Origin: JBDTGE01 sp050742975
GTDB taxonomy: Bacteria > Actinomycetota > Actinomycetes > Mycobacteriales > Jatrophihabitantaceae
Assembly: GCA_050742975.1 (NCBI GenBank)
Contig: JBOGDQ010000104.1
Coordinates: 1-6,426 of the forward strand
Reading direction: 5' to 3'
Length of the DNA stretch: 6,426 nucleotides
Below the pieces are notes generated by a model. The model saw nothing but the letters and a program-made list of their open reading frames with translations. It searched no databases and was not told the origin of the DNA. The first letter of the stretch is position 1; every line of letters starts with the position of its first letter. Positions 1 to 5,883 of the stretch are shown here, one piece after another. The position numbers were made by a program, and so were the translations under genes.

Positions 1-423
1 ATCGTGGCCCGACACGAAGCCATCGAGGCGGGACATTTCCGCGGTGAAGGCCAAGTAACCGGCGGCGGAATCGTCAGCCTCGCCTCCGGAGGGCGAGTGG
101 CCGCCACAGAGCACGGCGAGGGAGGCACCGCGCTACGCGCTCACTACGCCGACATGCTCGACGGCCTGTCCGAGATCGAAGACACCCGGGTGAGAGCACT
201 GGTCTACTTCGCGTCCGCAACGCGCCGGCAGCTCTACTTTGACGGCAACAAACGCACCGCCCGTTTGATCATGGTCGGCGAGCTCATGTCACACGGATTC
301 GATCCGATCAGCATCCCGTTCGCTCGCCAACTCGAATTCCACACCGCTCTGGACCACATGTTCACCACCGACGATGCCACACCACTCCTAGCGTTCCTTG
401 CCACATGCACGATCGACGAGTAG
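1..423 (+). CDS. Fic/DOC-family protein, C-terminal part (5' end outside window)
   Basis: The reading frame is open to the left edge, so this is probably the C-terminal part of a longer protein; a GTG at position 4 lacks a visible ribosome binding site. Numbering from that GTG, residues 5-45 match the strand-rich region seen before the active site in Fic proteins (GHFRGEG, GEGG). Residues 76-87 read QLYFDGNKRTAR, the Fic active-site loop HxFx(D/E)GN(G/K)RxxR, in the long helical segment. Fic enzymes normally transfer AMP or another phosphate-containing group to a target protein hydroxyl. Asp80, Gly81, Asn82, Arg84 and Arg87, which bind the nucleotide phosphates, are present, but the catalytic His position holds Gln76. 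Activity is therefore uncertain. No inhibitory (S/T)xxxE(G/N) helix is visible; it could lie upstream. No antitoxin follows. The gene lies left of the first attachment core, so it is not part of the 632-6270 island. Confidence 0.85.
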   Translation: MVARHEAIEAGHFRGEGQVTGGGIVSLASGGRVAATEHGEGGTALRAHYADMLDGLSEIEDTRVRALVYFASATRRQLYFDGNKRTARLIMVGELMSHGFDPISIPFARQLEFHTALDHMFTTDDATPLLAFLATCTIDE

Positions 424-481
424 CCGACATATTGCTACTCGGCCCGACGGAGCTGCTATCGACGGGGCCGGCAGGCGCATG

Positions 482-499
482 TTGACCCTGATTTGACCC
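482..499 (+). repeat. Paired TTGACCC motifs, candidate integrase arm-type site
   Basis: TTGACCC occurs at 482-488 and 493-499, one DNA turn (11 bp) apart in the same orientation. The same pair with the same period recurs at 732-749, on the other side of the tRNA-like core at 632-674. Short direct repeats flanking a core are typical of tyrosine-integrase attP sites, where they bind the integrase N-terminal domain. The repeats are seen directly; their role is inferred. TTGAC could also act as a -35 element, but no matching -10 stands out. Confidence 0.45.
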
Positions 500-532
500 C
501 GAACGGACCCCAAGACACTGCCCAGCACGAGA

Positions 533-547
533 TGACATGACGTGACA
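533..547 (+). repeat. Three TGAC motifs at 5-bp spacing
   Basis: TGACA, TGACG and TGACA begin at 533, 538 and 543. They lie about 90 bp before the attachment core, in the same stretch as the TGAC motifs at 606, 616 and 626. They may be excisionase or accessory-protein sites. With such short motifs chance is a real alternative. Confidence 0.25.
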
Positions 548-560
548 CGGAACGACTGAA

Positions 561-578
561 CCCCTGCTGTGTAAGGGG
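561..578. terminator. Small GC hairpin downstream of the Fic gene
   Basis: CCCCT (561-565) and AGGGG (574-578) form a 5-bp stem with an 8-nt loop. It lies about 140 bp beyond the Fic stop and is not followed by a T run. It may be a weak terminator of the Fic transcript or simply part of the attachment region. Confidence 0.2.
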
Positions 579-605
579 AACAGCGCGGCACGATCGAGGA
601 CGAGG

Positions 606-629
606 TGACAGGTACTGACGGGAAATGAC
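606..629 (+). repeat. Phased TGAC motifs abutting the attachment core
   Basis: TGAC starts at 606, 616 and 626, exactly 10 bp apart, so all three face the same side of the helix. The last ends 2 bp before the core at 632. The placement suggests a protein-binding array for integration or excision. Function is inferred only. Confidence 0.3.
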
Positions 630-631
630 CC

Positions 632-674
632 TTCGCATCGAGGGGGTCAGGGGTTCGAATCCCCTCAGCTCCAC
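632..674 (+). other. Attachment-site core 1: 3' half of a tRNA-Ala(CGC) gene
   Basis: The stretch starts with a complete 7-nt anticodon loop, TTCGCAT (632-638), whose middle bases CGC are an alanine anticodon. It continues through the 3' anticodon-stem strand, a variable loop, a perfect T arm (AGGGG, TTCGAAT, CCCCT) and the 3' acceptor strand CAGCTCC plus discriminator A. The preceding bases (GACCC) cannot pair with the 3' anticodon-stem strand CGAGG, and no D arm or 5' acceptor strand is present, so this is not a functional tRNA. A tRNA 3' half starting at the anticodon loop is the usual identity segment of tyrosine-integrase elements. Arm-like repeats lie on both sides, as in an attP or a junction between two tandem elements. 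A degenerate second copy is at 6229-6270. No CCA is encoded. Confidence 0.8.
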
Positions 675-679
675 ACCAT

Positions 680-698
680 GGCCCAGTGTTTCTGGGCC
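680..698. terminator. Hairpin directly after attachment core 1
   Basis: GGCCCAG (680-686) and CTGGGCC (692-698) form a perfect 7-bp stem around a 5-nt TGTTT loop. It starts 5 bp after the tRNA fragment, where a tRNA transcript would end, and has no T tail, as is common in actinobacteria. About 22 of 30 bases from 676 to 705 also match 6271-6300 after the second core, where the hairpin is imperfect. It may therefore be a copy of the natural downstream flank of the tRNA gene. Confidence 0.45.
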
Positions 699-731
699 CT
701 GTAGCGCTGCTGCGTCACGTCGGTGCCGGGC

Positions 732-749
732 TTGACCCTCATTTGACCC
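732..749 (+). repeat. Second paired TTGACCC site
   Basis: TTGACCC at 732-738 and 743-749 repeats the 482-499 pair, including the 11-bp period and nearly the same linker (TCAT here, TGAT there). It starts 58 bp after the end of core 1. Having the same arm-like motif on both sides of a core is the attP arrangement. The function is inferred. Confidence 0.45.
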
Positions 750-1100
750 TCACCCGCCATGACGCGCTCGGTTGAAATTTCTAGGAATCATAGGGATTTT
801 GCAACCTGGTCTCCTCCTGCTCTGCAAACGCTGATGGGGTACGAGGTTCGAATCAACCCTTCATGACTGCAGGCCGGTCTCGCGCCCTTGGTCGATCGCG
901 GGCCCCGCTGCCGCGCTCGGTCGGCGACCGCGTCACGCCGCGACCAGGAACGCAGGTGTGAGTTGCTGTCGCGGTTGGTTTGACGGGACCGGCCCCGAAG
1001 GTCGCGGCTGGTGATCCCAGCTCCTCCGTCGGCATTGTCATCACGTTGCACGTCCCCGGCTCACACCGCTCTGGCTGTGCGAGGCGGCGAACCCTCGAGC
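750..1100. other. Stretch without a supportable gene
   Basis: No intact gene can be supported here. Short frames exist on both strands, but none has a ribosome binding site or recognisable family features. There is an AT-rich patch at about 773-802. A T-loop-like GGTTCGAATC near 845 has flanks that do not pair into a tRNA arm, so it is at most a worn tRNA or attachment fragment. The rest is GC-rich sequence leading into the histidine-kinase remnant. Confidence 0.5.
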
Positions 1101-1193
1101 TCGCCGGGTCGCCTCGACATCTACACCGGCCCGACCAGCACGAGCGTCCACGCCGTGCTGCACCTGCCCAGCGGAGGTCCTCTGTGCGAGTGA
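1101..1193 (+). pseudogene. Sensor histidine kinase, C-terminal remnant
   Basis: About 30 codons survive, ending at TGA 1191-1193. The peptide GRLDIYTGPTSTSVHAVLHL has the pattern of the last strands of a GHKL-type ATPase domain (GGRL-x-I-x-S/T-GP followed by T-x-V-x-A-x-LP), as in kinases that pair with LuxR-type response regulators. Upstream sequence no longer resembles a kinase: the dimerisation/phosphoacceptor domain and the N, G1 and G2 boxes are missing, so it cannot phosphorylate anything. The stop overlaps the start of the regulator remnant by 10 bp, preserving the original translational coupling. The family call rests on a short segment, but the adjacent regulator start supports it strongly. 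Confidence 0.55.
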
Positions 1194-1330
1194 TCGTCTG
1201 CGACGACCAACCCGTCTACCGCGACGGGCTGCAGTTGCTACTCGAGGAACTCGGCGCCGCCAACCGGGCCCAAGCGGTTGCCCTTGCCCGTGACGCCGGC
1301 TCGGACAACCCACCTGAAGCGCGACGATGA
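1184..1330 (+). pseudogene. LuxR-type response regulator, N-terminal remnant
   Basis: GTG at 1184 follows a GGAGG at 1173-1177 and overlaps the kinase stop. Residues 1-25 (VRVIVCDDQPVYRDGLQLLL and on) closely match the start of a receiver domain in the NarL/LuxR class: first beta strand, the acidic pair Asp7-Asp8, and the first helix with RDGL. After LEELG the usual second strand is absent. The following AANRAQAVALARDA resembles the next receiver helix, as if a short in-frame deletion had occurred, and then the match stops. The phosphoacceptor Asp, the conserved Thr and Lys and the HTH output domain are all missing, and the frame ends at 1328-1330. It should be non-functional. With the kinase end it is the scar of a two-component operon cut on both sides. 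Confidence 0.6.
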
Positions 1331-1480
1331 AACATCGACCATGCGCTCTGGGACATGACCGACGACGAACAGCGCTAGGCCCATTGCAACGCCCGTCACG
1401 GCGGGGAAGTCACCCAAGCGCTGGACGCGCTCGGTCACGAACACGGCAACGACCAACTGAGATCGGGTCCCCGCTGCTGA
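1331..1480 (+). pseudogene. Decayed coding sequence in the regulator frame
   Basis: Reading on in the same frame past the stop at 1328-1330 gives NIDHALWDMTDDEQR, a TAG at 1376-1378, then a stretch with RHGGEVTQALDALGHEHG ending at TGA 1478-1480. Most codons end in G or C, as in the real genes here, which suggests former coding sequence with in-frame stops. I do not recognise the family, and it does not look like a receiver or HTH domain. It may be the end of a different gene fused to the regulator remnant by deletion. Confidence 0.3.
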
Positions 1481-1562
1481 CTCTGCGGAAGCGAAGCCGG
1501 GTCGGATATCTGTCACGCCCGAGCGGCCGGGCATTGCCCGCCCACTTTGCCGCCCCGCGCAT

Positions 1563-1581
1563 GCGACTGTTCCGCGACTGT
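1563..1581 (+). promoter_or_regulatory. Direct repeat GCGACTGT upstream of the helicase operon
   Basis: GCGACTGT occurs at 1563-1570 and 1574-1581, 11 bp start to start, about 75-95 bp before the helicase start codon. Same-face spaced repeats just before a promoter can bind an activator or repressor. A possible -10, TATTGT at 1615-1620, lies downstream with only a weak -35-like CGGACG at 1590-1595. A short palindrome, CGGGCA-T-TGCCCG, is at 1528-1540. The operon promoter is expected in 1481-1640, but none is convincing by eye. Confidence 0.25.
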
Positions 1582-1644
1582 GCGTGCCTCGGACGGCAGG
1601 TCAGTGCCCGACGCTATTGTTTCGAGCCAAGCCACAGAGCGTGC

Positions 1645-1650
1645 AGGAGG
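1645..1650 (+). promoter_or_regulatory. Ribosome binding site that fixes the helicase start
   Basis: AGGAGG lies 5 bp before the ATG at 1656. An earlier in-frame ATG at 1584 has no such site, and its extra 24 residues look unlike a helicase N-terminus, so 1656 is preferred. Confidence 0.8.
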
Positions 1651-1655
1651 TACAA

Positions 1656-3389
1656 ATGGGCAGCGCGACGGCGACGGTCGAGCCGCTACCGCCGGCCTTC
1701 GACCTGCTGGCGGCCCGGCTACGCGCGGCGAGCCCGCTCGACCCCGCTGTTTCCGAACTCATCGACCGCGCCGTCACCGTGTGGAGTCGTCCCGGCTTCG
1801 ACGTCTTCCTGTCGACACCGAACCTGACGTTCACGCCGTTCGACTACCAGTACGCCACGGCGCGCACGGTTCTGCGTCGCATGCGCGGGCGGGCCATTCT
1901 CGCCGACGAAGTCGGCCTGGGCAAAACGATCGAAGCAGGTCTGATCGCATCGGAGTTGCGGTGCCGCGGCCTTGCAGATCGCGTGCTCGTGCTGTGTCCG
2001 GCCGGCCTGGTCGAGCAGTGGCGGGAGGAGCTGGAACGCAAGTTCGGGTTGCCGACCGTCCTCGCCCGCGCGCGTGACGGCGCGGCCGGCCTCGAGACTG
2101 CAATGCCAGAGACACCGGCTGCAACGCATGAGACGCCGATCGTGGTGGCCTCGCTGGCCGCAGCCCGCCGCGACCCGCTGCAGGCCCTGCTCACGGCACG
2201 GCCGTGGGATGTCGTGATCGCCGACGAGGCGCATCGTTTGCGCAACTCGGGCACCGCCTCAGGAAAGCTGGCGCGGGCATTGCGCAGTCGCTACCTGTTG
2301 CTGCTCACCGCCACCCCGGTGGAGAACAGGCTGGGCGACCTGTACGAGCTGGTCAGCCTGGTGGCGCCTGGACTTCTCGGCACCGCCGCTCAGTTTCGGC
2401 GAGCCCACGTCGGCGACGGCATCGCGGCGCGCAACGTCGAGCAGTTGCGGCAACGGACGGCTCAGGTGATGGTGCGCCACCGCCGCAGTGAGGTCGCGGT
2501 GCGGCTGCCGCAGCGACTCGCGGAGACGGTGGCCGTACCCCCTTCCGCCGCCGAGACACGGTTCTACGCCGATCTGACCCGGCGCGTGCGCGACGACGTC
2601 CGTACCGGATCACGCGGTCGGTGGATGGCGCTACGCGGACTGGTCCGGCTGGCCGGCTCGACCCCGTCCGCGGCCGTTCCCACGCTCGAGAAGCTCGGTT
2701 GGGTCGACTTGGCCGACGCCGCACGCTCGATCGAGAATCCGACCAAGATCGCCGCGCTGTTCGACCGCCTGGCCAGGCATGCGGCCGCGGGGGAGAAGGT
2801 CCTGGTGTTCACCGGGTTCCGGCACACCCTCGACCTGCTATGCGCAGCGGCACGCCGATCGGGGATCCGCGCCGCCGTCTACCACGGCAGTTTATCCCGC
2901 GCCGAGAAGGAGGCCGCCGTCGCCGACTTCCGCGACGGCGCCGACGTCCTGCTGTCTACCGAGTCCGCGGGCGAAGGACGTAACCTCCAGTTCTGCCACG
3001 TGATGATCAACGTCGACGTGCCCTGGAATCCGATGCAGATCGAGCAGCGGGTCGGCCGACTCCACCGGGTCGGCCAGGAGCATGACGTGCTGCTCACGAA
3101 CCTGGTCTCGATGGGCACTGTGGAGCAGCGCATCATGCACGTGCTCGAAGCCAAGATCAACCTGTTCGAGCTGGTCGTCGGCGAACTCGACATGATCCTC
3201 GGTCGGGTTGCGGACGATTTCGACTTCGAATCGTCGGTCTTCGACGCGTTCGTGAATGCAGAGGATGACGCCGAGTTCGCCACCGCGCTGGCCACCCTGG
3301 GCGAGCGGCTCACCGGCGCGCGTACTCAGTATCTGGCTACCCGCGGGGCGGTCGACGGCCTGGCCGGCACGCTTGAGGAGCAGACATGA
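1656..3389 (+). CDS. RapA-like SNF2-family DEAH helicase/translocase
   Basis: This 577-aa protein is a nearly bare two-lobe SNF2 motor that should use ATP to translocate on double-stranded DNA or remodel nucleoprotein. Visible motifs: motif I ADEVGLGKT (83-91, Lys90 binding ATP), Ia VLVLCPAGLVEQW (110-122), II DEAH (190-193), III LTAT (217-220), IV VFTGF (384-388), V STESAGEGRNLQ (434-445) and VI QRVGRLHRVGQ (464-474, with arginine fingers). All catalytic residues look intact. ADEVGLGKTIEAG and the LEAKINLFELVVGELDMILG segment after motif VI are typical of the RapA/DrmD-like branch rather than eukaryotic Swi2/Snf2. Family members often run to about 950 residues or more; this one stops soon after the motor, lacks the long C-terminal region, and overlaps the next gene by ATGA. 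The two products probably work as one complex. The substrate is unknown; a role in phage defence is an inference. Confidence 0.95.
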   Translation: MGSATATVEPLPPAFDLLAARLRAASPLDPAVSELIDRAVTVWSRPGFDVFLSTPNLTFTPFDYQYATARTVLRRMRGRAILADEVGLGKTIEAGLIASELRCRGLADRVLVLCPAGLVEQWREELERKFGLPTVLARARDGAAGLETAMPETPAATHETPIVVASLAAARRDPLQALLTARPWDVVIADEAHRLRNSGTASGKLARALRSRYLLLLTATPVENRLGDLYELVSLVAPGLLGTAAQFRRAHVGDGIAARNVEQLRQRTAQVMVRHRRSEVAVRLPQRLAETVAVPPSAAETRFYADLTRRVRDDVRTGSRGRWMALRGLVRLAGSTPSAAVPTLEKLGWVDLADAARSIENPTKIAALFDRLARHAAAGEKVLVFTGFRHTLDLLCAAARRSGIRAAVYHGSLSRAEKEAAVADFRDGADVLLSTESAGEGRNLQFCHVMINVDVPWNPMQIEQRVGRLHRVGQEHDVLLTNLVSMGTVEQRIMHVLEAKINLFELVVGELDMILGRVADDFDFESSVFDAFVNAEDDAEFATALATLGERLTGARTQYLATRGAVDGLAGTLEEQT

Positions 3390-5359
3390 CTGGCGGCTCG
3401 CTCGCGTTCTGGCTGGACTACGTCGAGGCCAATGGCGGCCTGACCGAACGCCACGCCGACCGCGCGCTGGCACTGCTGCCTGAGGCGCTGGCCCACTCAC
3501 TGGCGATGGCCGAGCATGTGCTCGTCACCACCGAGCCCGACCTCGCTCGCGAGGAAGGCGCGCTGCTGCTTGCCGCCGGTCACCCGGCCCTGACCCGCGC
3601 TGCGGAGGCCGTCCTGGAAGCGGGCGACGTCGCCGTGGCCGAGGTCGCCCCACCGCGCAGCCAATTGCCTGACCGGCAGGCGCTGCAGGAACGTGCCCGC
3701 GAGCGTATCGGCGTCGAGCACGGCCGCATCGATGCGATGGCCGCGCCCCTGCCAACGCGCCGGGCGGTGCTGCGGATCGGAGCGCTGGCCGAGTACGCCA
3801 CCGGCGCCGACGAACACTTCTACGAGCGGCTCGAGACCTGGATCGACCTGCCGTCACGGCTAAGGTTGCCGGCGTCAGCGTCTGCGGCGCTGAGCAGTGC
3901 GCAGTGGGCACCGCCCGGTACCGGCGCTGACGCCGTCAGTGCAGGCATCGACGAGGCTGTGGTGGCCGCGCTGGCCGATCTGGAGGACCAGGCGCTGCTG
4001 CGACGCGCGGACCTGGCCCGCGACAGCCAGGCAGCGCTGGCGGCTGAGTTCGCCCGAGCGGGCGACTACTACGCTGCCGCGCTGGCGTCGCTGCTCCGGC
4101 GCCGCGAGAGCGCTCCGCCCGACCGTGTTGCGATGTTGGACGTGCGCGCGGAGTCGGTGCGCGCCGAGCGGGACCGCCGCTTGGGCGAGATCCGCGACAA
4201 GCACGAGCCGAAGCACACGCTGCGCCCCTACCGTGCCCACCTGATGCTGGTGCCGGTGCTGCGCCTGGACGTCGACGTGCGGCGCGGCGAGCGTCGCTAT
4301 CCCGTCTGCCTGGACTGGGTGCTGCCGGTCGGCGACTTCGCCGCTCTGCGCTGCCCCGCCTGTGGCGGCGTCGCTGGACTGGTGGCCGGACGCTCCGCGC
4401 TCGGCTGCACCGACTGCCAGCCGAGCACGCGCGTGGCCTCGACGCCGCGTCCGACGGTTCAGCCCGACCGGCCCCAGGCACCCTCGTTCGAACAAGCCCC
4501 AGCCCAGCCGATGCCAGCCCAGTCTGCTCCGGCGGCGCAGCCCGCACGGCCTGACCCTGCTCAGGACGCGCGCGCGGTTTCGCCGCAAGTGACGGGCACG
4601 ACGGGCCGCGCGCCCCGGCCGGCCGCAGCGCGATCGCGTGTGGAAGCGCCCATGCCGGTCATGGCCCCGCGGCGGATCGTCGAGGTCGGCGACCGGGTCG
4701 CCACCGGCTTCTGGCGCACCGTCGCAAGTGGTGAGCACCGCAAGCTGGCTCGTCTGTGTGCCCCGGATTCGCCGGCCGCCGCAGGGGTTCGCCTCTACGG
4801 CACTGCCGCGCCTCTGTGGGCGATCCGGGCCGATCCCGGGCTGAACCCGGACGCGCTGAGCACCTTCACCGAGCCCGATCAGGACAGCGACCTGCAATGC
4901 ACGTCCGGGACGTTGAGCGGCCGCCGCTGGCAGCACCACTTCAGCCTCGTCTGGCGGATGCGCACGCGCGAGCATCTGGTCGAGGAGGTCACAGACGGGA
5001 CGTTGTGGTTCATGAATCGCCCGACCCTCGCGCGGCCGCGACGGCGCGGCGAGCTCGATCGCGTTGCCGACGCGCTGGTCGAGTCGGTGTCAGGTCCGAT
5101 GCTGCTGCTGCGTTCGCTCGCTGCATGGTGGCGCGTCCCCCATCCGGGCGAGATCCTGCATGAATACGATCATCGGACGGTGGCCGCCGCGCTGCACCGC
5201 GGGGTCAGCTACTGGTCGAGGACCGGTGGCGGCGGGACCGGTGGAGGTGGTACGTATGCCTCGTTTGCCGCGCAGCATCGCGTCGACGAGGACGACCTGC
5301 GCGCGGCAAGCGCGGCCCTGCAGCGCACCCTGCGGCTTTCGGCAAGACAGCCCTGGTAA
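3386..5359 (+). CDS. Helicase-coupled zinc-ribbon protein, unknown function
   Basis: A 657-aa protein starts at the ATGA overlap with the helicase stop, behind GAGGAG (3375-3380), so translation is coupled. I cannot name a family. Seen in order: a helical N-terminal region (1-160) with DLAREEGALLLAAGHPAL at 52-69; a charged, helical and probably coiled-coil region (185-275); a strand-rich stretch (280-318) ending in a Cys4 zinc ribbon, Cys323-x2-Cys326 and Cys341-x2-Cys344; a Pro/Ala/Gln-rich disordered linker (about 346-430); and a separate C-terminal domain (432-657) with GFWRTVASGEHRKL, Trp-rich strands, a GGGGTGGGGT hinge (614-623) and a final helix. The first 345 residues resemble what usually follows the motor within longer RapA-like helicases, so this may be their detached C-terminal half. 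That is inference. The C-terminal domain loosely recalls NTF2-like folds. It could recognise DNA, RNA polymerase or a phage component. No nuclease motif was found. Confidence 0.85.
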   Translation: MTGGSLAFWLDYVEANGGLTERHADRALALLPEALAHSLAMAEHVLVTTEPDLAREEGALLLAAGHPALTRAAEAVLEAGDVAVAEVAPPRSQLPDRQALQERARERIGVEHGRIDAMAAPLPTRRAVLRIGALAEYATGADEHFYERLETWIDLPSRLRLPASASAALSSAQWAPPGTGADAVSAGIDEAVVAALADLEDQALLRRADLARDSQAALAAEFARAGDYYAAALASLLRRRESAPPDRVAMLDVRAESVRAERDRRLGEIRDKHEPKHTLRPYRAHLMLVPVLRLDVDVRRGERRYPVCLDWVLPVGDFAALRCPACGGVAGLVAGRSALGCTDCQPSTRVASTPRPTVQPDRPQAPSFEQAPAQPMPAQSAPAAQPARPDPAQDARAVSPQVTGTTGRAPRPAAARSRVEAPMPVMAPRRIVEVGDRVATGFWRTVASGEHRKLARLCAPDSPAAAGVRLYGTAAPLWAIRADPGLNPDALSTFTEPDQDSDLQCTSGTLSGRRWQHHFSLVWRMRTREHLVEEVTDGTLWFMNRPTLARPRRRGELDRVADALVESVSGPMLLLRSLAAWWRVPHPGEILHEYDHRTVAAALHRGVSYWSRTGGGGTGGGGTYASFAAQHRVDEDDLRAASAALQRTLRLSARQPW

Positions 5360-5466
5360 GTCCCCGTGCCCGACGTATTCGCGAGGTACGGCATGTCCGA
5401 CTTCACATTTTGAGCGTCGACTGGCCCTGCGCATATCGAGGGTCTATGGGATGTCAGTCAGTCGAC
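5360..5466. repeat. Convergent intergenic gap with 8-bp inverted repeat
   Basis: GTCGACTG (5416-5423) and CAGTCGAC (5459-5466) are perfect inverted copies separated by 35 bp, the second covering the vapC stop. The loop is long for a terminator, though the site lies where the two convergent transcripts should end. No compact hairpin with a T tail is visible in the gap. Confidence 0.25.
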
Positions 5467-5883
5467 GGTGCCGCGGGGGACGATCCAGCGGGCGTTCAGG
5501 TCCGGGTAGCTGTCGGTGATGTGGTCGTAGTCGGAGTCGTAGTGCAGGACGGTTGCGTGGTGGTGAATGGCGGTGGCGGCGATCTGGACGTCGATGACGC
5601 CGGCTGCTCGTCCTTTGCCAACTGCGAACAGGGCCGTGCGGATGTCGATGACGATGCGGTCGATCGCTGCGGCCATCGGCAGGTAGAGGAACGAGCCGTG
5701 CAGGCGGCGTACGGCGTCGGCGTGTTCGGCAGGCGAGCGTGCACTGTAGGCGAACTCGTCGAGCGTGGCCGCACAGCTGCACAGTTCGTCCTCGTCGTCG
5801 AGGATTTCGGCCACTGCGGCATGGATCTCGGTGCTGCGGGGCAGGCGTTGCAGGACGCTGTTGTCGAGGAGGTATCGGGTCAC
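5458..5883 (-). CDS. vapC: VapC-type PIN-domain toxin ribonuclease
   Basis: A 141-aa single PIN domain, the usual size for VapC. These toxins are Mg2+-dependent endoribonucleases cutting tRNA, rRNA or other RNA. The acidic site is visible: Asp7 in YLLDNSV, Glu43 in TLDEFAYS, Asp98 in GVIDVQIAATA, and Asp116/Asp118 in HYDSDYDHI. The start is GTG at 5883, which overlaps the antitoxin stop as GTGA; the protein begins directly with the first PIN strand (VTRYLLDNS). The frame is open further upstream to 6270, but that extension is antisense to the antitoxin gene's own frame and to the tRNA fragment, so it is rejected. Expression should depend on translational coupling to vapB. The toxin should be inactive while bound by VapB. 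All catalytic positions look intact. The target RNA cannot be read from the sequence. Confidence 0.92.
   Translation of the reverse strand: MTRYLLDNSVLQRLPRSTEIHAAVAEILDDEDELCSCAATLDEFAYSARSPAEHADAVRRLHGSFLYLPMAAAIDRIVIDIRTALFAVGKGRAAGVIDVQIAATAIHHHATVLHYDSDYDHITDSYPDLNARWIVPRGTVD

Noticed and set aside
456..674. Minus-strand frame starting MELRGFEPLTP, and the similar MELRGFEPPDP start at 6270
   Set aside because: This peptide is the antisense translation of the tRNA 3' end, a well-known false gene. It supports the tRNA fragments instead.
632..674. A functional tRNA gene
   Set aside because: No D arm, 5' acceptor strand or 5' anticodon-stem strand is present at either copy.
853..1044. A small minus-strand protein beginning MMTMPTEELGS
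   Set aside because: There is no ribosome binding site or family resemblance, and the second half becomes Arg-rich low-complexity sequence; not enough to call a gene.
1584..1655. A longer helicase start at 1584
   Set aside because: No ribosome binding site there, and the extra residues do not resemble the family; ATG 1656 has AGGAGG 5 bp upstream.
3875..4975. A 366-residue minus-strand frame inside the zinc-ribbon gene
   Set aside because: It is an antisense shadow caused by high third-position GC; it has no recognisable domain, and its low-complexity Arg/Gly/Ala content is typical of such shadows.
5226..5255. The Gly-codon repeat as a microsatellite or regulatory repeat
   Set aside because: It encodes a plausible GGGGTGGGGT hinge in frame inside the zinc-ribbon protein; coding explains it.
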